This document shows, piece by piece, positions 60,368 through 64,000 of a stretch of DNA of 64,000 nt; within the stretch, counting starts at the first letter, position 1, and each line of letters begins with the position of its first letter. The notes under the pieces were generated by a model that was given only the letters and a program-made list of their open reading frames with translations, was not told where the DNA came from and did no database searches. The position numbers and the translations under genes were made by a program. The DNA is from Streptomyces populi (GTDB lineage Bacteria; Actinomycetota; Actinomycetes; Streptomycetales; Streptomycetaceae). The DNA lies in NCBI RefSeq assembly GCF_002911015.1, contig NZ_KZ626885.1, forward strand, positions 1 to 64,000. The letters run 5' to 3'.

Positions 60368-61158
60368 CGGCCGCCGAACTGCTCGCCCGGGGCGAGCTGA
60401 AGGTACGCGGACGGATCCGCGAGGCCTCGAACGCGGTGCTGTACTGCTCCGTGTCCTACGAGGGCCGCGAGGCCCACTGCGTCTACAAGCCCGTCGCCGG
60501 GGAGCGGCCGCTGTGGGACTTCCCCGACGGCACGCTCGCCCAGCGCGAGGTCGCGGCGTACGAGGTCTCCGAGGCGACCGGCTGGGGGCTCGTGCCCACC
60601 ACCGTGCTGCGTGACGGTCCGTACGGCGAGGGCATGTGCCAGATGTGGATCGAGCCGTCGGCCGCCGAGGACGGGGACGGGCTGCTCGCGCTCGTGGAGG
60701 GCGAGGAGCCCGCCGAGGGCTGGAAGGCCATCGGTTTCGCCGAGGTCGGCGAGGGCGAGACGGCCCTGCTCGTGCACGCCGACGACACCCGGCTGCGCCG
60801 CCTCGCCGTCCTCGACGCCGTGATCAACAACGCCGACCGCAAGGGCGGCCACCTGCTGCCCGCGCAGGAGGGCCGTCTCTACGGCATCGACCACGGGGTC
60901 ACCTTCAACGCCGAGAACAAGCTGCGCACCCTGCTGTGGGGCTGGGCGGGGGAGCCGCTCACGGACGAGGCACTACGGGTCCTGGCCTCCCTGCGCGACG
61001 CCCTGGCGCCCGGCGCACCGCTGGCCACCCGCTTGGCCGAACTCGTCACCGCCGTCGAGATCGAGGCCACCCGCGCGCGGGTCGAGGCGATGCTCGCCTC
61101 CGGGAAGCACCCGGAACCGAGCGGGGACTGGCCCGCGATCCCCTGGCCCCCGGTGTAG
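60331..61158 (+). CDS. SCO1664-family PI3/PI4-kinase-like protein
   Basis: 275 aa, overlapping the DUF3090 gene by 37 bp; GGAAGGA precedes the ATG. The sequence fits the phosphatidylinositol-3/4-kinase-like fold: nucleotide-binding Lys in CVYKPVAGERPLWDFPDG, the catalytic loop VINNADRKGGHLL and the metal-binding GIDHGVTFN. Members of this uncharacterised actinobacterial family are encoded next to mshC. It may phosphorylate a small molecule or protein; the substrate is unknown. Confidence 0.87.
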   Translation: MSAPERIPSRSVTAAELLARGELKVRGRIREASNAVLYCSVSYEGREAHCVYKPVAGERPLWDFPDGTLAQREVAAYEVSEATGWGLVPTTVLRDGPYGEGMCQMWIEPSAAEDGDGLLALVEGEEPAEGWKAIGFAEVGEGETALLVHADDTRLRRLAVLDAVINNADRKGGHLLPAQEGRLYGIDHGVTFNAENKLRTLLWGWAGEPLTDEALRVLASLRDALAPGAPLATRLAELVTAVEIEATRARVEAMLASGKHPEPSGDWPAIPWPPV

Positions 61159-61181
61159 CGCGGCGCGCGTCCGCGCCGCGC
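61158..61181 (+). terminator. Hairpin overlapping the SCO1664-type stop codon
   Basis: GCGCGGCGCG / CGCGCCGCGC, 10-bp perfect stem with a 4-nt loop, beginning on the last base of the TAG stop. Confidence 0.65.
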
Positions 61182-61269
61182 GGGACGGCCCGTAGCACAA
61201 CGGGGTCCTTCCGGACGTCAGATGCCGCCCGGTTCGTATGCGGAAGTCCCGTCCGGTTAGGCTCATGAC

Positions 61270-62499
61270 ATGTATGCCTGGCCCGCTTCTGAGGTCCCCG
61301 CCCTGCCTGGTGAGGGCCGCGACCTCCGGATCCACGACACCGCGACCGGTGGGCTCGTCACCCTCGACCCCGGTCCCGTCGCCCGTATCTACGTCTGCGG
61401 CATCACGCCGTACGACGCCACCCACATGGGACACGCGGCGACCTACAACGCGTTCGACCTCGTGCAGCGCGTGTGGCTCGACACCAAGCGGCAGGTTCAC
61501 TACGTCCAGAACGTGACGGACGTCGACGACCCGCTGCTGGAGCGGGCCGAGCGCGACGGCGTCGACTGGGTGGGACTCGCCGAGAAGGAGACCGCCCTCT
61601 TCCGCGAGGACATGACGGCCCTGCGGATGCTGCCGCCGCGCCACTACATAGGCGCCGTCGAGGCGATACCCGGCATCGTGCCGCTCGTCGAACGGCTGCG
61701 GGACGCCGGAGCCGCCTACGAACTCGAAGGCGACGTCTACTTCTCCGTCGAGGCCGACCCCGCCTTCGGCAAGGTGTCCAACCTGGACGCCGCGGCGATG
61801 CGCCTGCTCTCCGCCGAGCGCGGCGGCGACCCGGACCGGCCCGGCAAGAAGAACCCCCTCGACCCGATGCTGTGGATGGCCGCCCGCGACGGCGAGCCGA
61901 GCTGGGACGGCGGCTCGCTGGGCCGCGGCCGGCCCGGCTGGCACATCGAGTGCGTCGCCATCGCCCTCGACCATCTGGGCATGGGCTTCGACGTCCAGGG
62001 CGGCGGTTCCGACCTCGCCTTCCCGCACCACGAGATGGGCGCCTCGCACGCCCAGGTGCTGACCGGCGAGTTCCCGATGGCCAAGGCGTACGTCCACGCC
62101 GGCATGGTCGCGCTGCACGGCGAGAAGATGTCGAAGTCCAAGGGCAACCTCGTCTTCGTGTCCCGGCTGCGGCGTGACGGGGTCGACCCCGCCGCCATCC
62201 GGCTGGCGCTGCTCGCGCACCACTACCGGTCCGACTGGGAGTGGACGGACACCGTCCTCGAGGAGGCCGTCGCGCGCCTGGACGACTGGCGGGCCGCGGT
62301 CTCCCGGCCCGACGGGCCGCCGGCCGACGCGCTCGTCGAGGAGATCCGCGCCGCGCTCGCCGACGACCTCGACGCACCGGCCGCGCTCGCCGCGGTCGAC
62401 CGCTGGGCCGCGCTCCAGCACGAGAAGGGCGGCACGGACGAGAGCGCCCCCGGCATCGTCTCGCGGGCCGTCGACGCCCTCATGGGCGTGGCGCTGTAA
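61270..62499 (+). CDS. mshC: Mycothiol ligase MshC
   Basis: ATP-dependent ligase joining cysteine to GlcN-inositol, the third dedicated step of mycothiol synthesis. 409 aa, of the class I cysteinyl-tRNA synthetase fold but without the tRNA-binding end. The zinc Cys is in YVCGITPYDATHMGHA, which also holds the HIGH-like motif; GGGSDLAFPHHEM and K286-M-S-K-S290 follow. A -10-like TAGGCT lies 6 nt upstream of the ATG with no ribosome-binding site, so a leaderless transcript is likely. It is separated from the SCO1664-type gene by a hairpin, so it probably has its own promoter. Confidence 0.97.
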   Translation: MYAWPASEVPALPGEGRDLRIHDTATGGLVTLDPGPVARIYVCGITPYDATHMGHAATYNAFDLVQRVWLDTKRQVHYVQNVTDVDDPLLERAERDGVDWVGLAEKETALFREDMTALRMLPPRHYIGAVEAIPGIVPLVERLRDAGAAYELEGDVYFSVEADPAFGKVSNLDAAAMRLLSAERGGDPDRPGKKNPLDPMLWMAARDGEPSWDGGSLGRGRPGWHIECVAIALDHLGMGFDVQGGGSDLAFPHHEMGASHAQVLTGEFPMAKAYVHAGMVALHGEKMSKSKGNLVFVSRLRRDGVDPAAIRLALLAHHYRSDWEWTDTVLEEAVARLDDWRAAVSRPDGPPADALVEEIRAALADDLDAPAALAAVDRWAALQHEKGGTDESAPGIVSRAVDALMGVAL

Positions 62500-62518
62500 C
62501 CGGTCGCCGTACGCGGTC

Positions 62519-62550
62519 GGGCGCCGGGCGGAGTGATCCGCCCGGCGCCC
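62519..62550. terminator. Bidirectional terminator
   Basis: GGGCGCCGGGCGG / CCGCCCGGCGCCC, perfect 13-bp stem with a 6-nt loop, between convergent mshC and the Gln-rich protein gene. Confidence 0.85.
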
Positions 62551-62581
62551 TGCACGTGGAGCCGTCCGCCGCGCGCCGGTT

Positions 62582-63211
62582 CTACTGCCGGTTCACGATC
62601 ACGGCCTGGACGGAGCCGGTGCCCGAGTCGTAGATCCCGATGACCTGCTGCCCGAAGGCGAAGGCCTCCTGGACCCCGTCATGGGTGACCTGGTTGGGGT
62701 TCACCAACTGGCGCCAGCCGTTGTCGATGAACAGGTAGAGGATCGACGGCTGCCCCGGCAGCGGGGTGACGACGTCCCAGAACCTCGTGGCGACGCCGCT
62801 CACGAGCGCCGCGCGTTCGACGGCGCTCGGCAGCACGAGCGGCTGTCCCGGCGCTTGCGCCTGCTGGCCGCCGAGCTGCTGGAGAAGGTGCTGGAAGGGC
62901 TGCTGCTGGCCGAGTTGCTGGAGCTGCTGCTGCAGGTGCGGCGGAATGTGCTGCTGCGGGATCTGCTGGCCCATGCCCTGCTGCCCCATGCCCTGCTGGA
63001 GGGGCTGCTGCATCTGCTGACCGATGACCTGCGGCCCGTACGGCTGCTGTGCCTGCGGGCCGAACGGCTGCTGCTGGAACATGCCCTGCTGCGGCCCGGA
63101 CTGCTGCGCCCCGAACTGCTGCGGGGGCGCCGTGCCGGGGCCCTGCTGCCCCTGGTACTGGCTCTGCTGTCCCTGCTGTCCCTGCTGGCTCATCTGCGGG
63201 GTCGTGCTCAT
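62582..63211 (-). CDS. Gln-rich protein with conserved C-terminal domain
   Basis: 209 aa. About the first 120 residues are low-complexity Gln/Gly/Pro (repeated QQ, QGQQ, GPQ), prion-like in composition. The C-terminal ~80 residues are a compact domain beginning PSAVERAALVSGVATRF and ending VQAVIVNRQ. No signal peptide or membrane helix. AGGTGG lies 8 nt before the ATG. It follows the subtilisin-like protease gene on the same strand (62-bp gap), so the two may be co-transcribed. Function unknown. Confidence 0.8.
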   Translation of the reverse strand: MSTTPQMSQQGQQGQQSQYQGQQGPGTAPPQQFGAQQSGPQQGMFQQQPFGPQAQQPYGPQVIGQQMQQPLQQGMGQQGMGQQIPQQHIPPHLQQQLQQLGQQQPFQHLLQQLGGQQAQAPGQPLVLPSAVERAALVSGVATRFWDVVTPLPGQPSILYLFIDNGWRQLVNPNQVTHDGVQEAFAFGQQVIGIYDSGTGSVQAVIVNRQ

Positions 63212-63273
63212 GCGCGGTGCCACCTTCCATCCATGGTTGGTTGCGTTCCGTCTCGGTCCGGTGGGACGCGTCC

Positions 63274-64000
63274 TCAGCCCGTGACGACCAGGCCGACGAT
63301 CTCCTCGTCCGCGAACCAGACCCGTACGTCGGGCCGTCCTCCCGCGAAGGCGGAGTGCACCGCCCGGCGGATCTCGGGGGACGGGTCGTCGAGGCTGCGC
63401 CAGGCACCGGACACGTACAGCCGGAGCCTCGGCGGGAGTTCGCGCGGATACGGCAGCAGCTCGTCCCAGTACCGTTCGGCCTGGCCCGAGCCGACCGCCT
63501 CCGGCAGCAGACGGGCCACCGCCGCCTTGATGTCGGGCCGGCTGCCGATCCGCTGGGAGGCGGGCCGGCCCGGCGCGTCCTGCTGCGGGGAACCGGTGGC
63601 CCGCAGCAGGACGCGCGCACGCTCCGGGGACATCGGCGCCTGGCCCGCGGCCTTGAGCATGCCCTGGAGCGCGGCCAGGGCGCCGACCACCACCGGGGAG
63701 GCGGAAGAGGTCCCGGAGAACGTGTCCGTGTACCAGGCGATCTCCTCGGCCCCGCCCTGCAGATCGCCGGGCCGGTCCCAGAAGCCGCCGGTGGTCGTGA
63801 CCTCGCGGCCCCAGCCCTGCGCGTCCACGCGCGCGCCGTGGTTGGAGAACGCGAGCCGTGAACGGTCCGGACCGTGGTCGCGGCCGTGCGTTCCGGGCGG
63901 CGGCGCGCCCGCGCCGACCAGGATCGCCCCCGAGGACGGGTTGGAGGGGTTGAACGGGTTGCGCCACCACTCGGGGAACTCCGCGGGCCGGCGTTCGTAG
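63274..64000 (-). CDS. S8 subtilisin-like serine peptidase, N-terminally truncated by window edge
   Basis: About 242 residues of the C-terminal part of a subtilase. The catalytic Ser motif GTSSASPVVVGALAALQG is clear, with the upstream Asn/oxyanion region SGAILVGAGAPPPGTHG reading through the window end. The catalytic Asp and His lie outside. After the catalytic domain a 90-residue extension (LRLYVSGAWRSLDDPSPEI...) follows, unusual for plain subtilisins. The gene continues past base 64000. Its stop is 62 bp before the Gln-rich gene. Confidence 0.88.
   Translation of the reverse strand, partial: YERRPAEFPEWWRNPFNPSNPSSGAILVGAGAPPPGTHGRDHGPDRSRLAFSNHGARVDAQGWGREVTTTGGFWDRPGDLQGGAEEIAWYTDTFSGTSSASPVVVGALAALQGMLKAAGQAPMSPERARVLLRATGSPQQDAPGRPASQRIGSRPDIKAAVARLLPEAVGSGQAERYWDELLPYPRELPPRLRLYVSGAWRSLDDPSPEIRRAVHSAFAGGRPDVRVWFADEEIVGLVVTG

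Overview
This is a high-GC actinobacterial chromosome segment, almost certainly from Streptomyces. The evidence is the pair of chaplin genes (a ChpH-type short chaplin and a ChpC-type sortase-anchored long chaplin), the mycothiol ligase gene mshC, a [2Fe-2S] SoxR, a GH11 xylanase/acetylxylan esterase pair carrying CBM2 domains, strong third-position GC bias, frequent GTG starts and very GC-rich hairpin terminators. The order soxR ... gntR/gntK/gntP ... chpH/chpC ... mshC resembles, from memory, the S. coelicolor SCO1660-SCO1706 region, so most of the window is probably conserved core. No phage, transposon, integrase, rRNA or CRISPR was seen.

Layout. 1-4.8 kb: end of a class F sortase, an orphan sugar-type ABC ATPase, and an aldehyde dehydrogenase/zinc alcohol dehydrogenase operon. 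4.8-9.5 kb: DMT exporter, TetR-1, acyl-CoA dehydrogenase, YiaA-like membrane protein, TetR-2 and a MaoC hydratase. 9.5-18.1 kb: soxR, an ATP-dependent RNA ligase, a zinc-ribbon protein, a secreted penicillin-acylase-type Ntn hydrolase, a lipase-like hydrolase and a Tat-exported NamZ muramidase. 18.3-27.3 kb: SDR, acyl-CoA synthetase and TetR-3, then a PLP decarboxylase with a PucR regulator, then an acyl-CoA dehydrogenase with an aminoglycoside-phosphotransferase-like kinase. 27.4-36.2 kb: DUF202 pair, Nudix hydrolase, DMT transporter, FAD dehydrogenase, amino-acid permease, and a molybdopterin oxidoreductase with cytochrome b. 36.4-39.3 kb: gluconate permease, kinase and regulator. 39.3-47.9 kb: YchJ protein, M1 peptidase, a poly-amino-acid synthetase (Pls/PosA family), the xylan genes and tRNA-Leu(GAG). 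48-64 kb: M20 peptidase, chaplins, a degenerate RecD2-like protein, aldo/keto reductase, LLM oxidoreductase, ferritin-like protein, CorA, the phosphatase/DUF3090/SCO1664/mshC cluster, a Gln-rich protein and the end of a subtilisin-like protease.

How it works together. Three TetR regulators can each be tied, by reading inverted repeats, to two promoters in this window. TetR-1 has AAACTA-N7-TARTTT sites at the aldehyde/alcohol dehydrogenase operon and at tetR-1/acyl-CoA dehydrogenase. TetR-2 has CTAAGC-N4-GCTTAG-type sites at its own promoter and at the MaoC gene. TetR-3 has ATACCGAC-type sites at the SDR/synthetase operon and, 9 kb away, at the kinase/acyl-CoA dehydrogenase operon. A fourth motif, TTACTGATCGGTAA, links an FAD dehydrogenase promoter and an F420-type oxidoreductase promoter 26 kb apart. 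A 21-bp perfect palindrome lies between the gluconokinase and GntR genes. The TetR-3 regulon resembles the ACAD10/ACAD11 and Pseudomonas Lva route, in which a hydroxyacyl-CoA is phosphorylated and dephosphorylated to an enoyl-CoA, and is the best candidate for an undescribed catabolic system. The Pls-type synthetase, whose hand-read A-domain code resembles lysine codes, is the best candidate for an unrecognised product.
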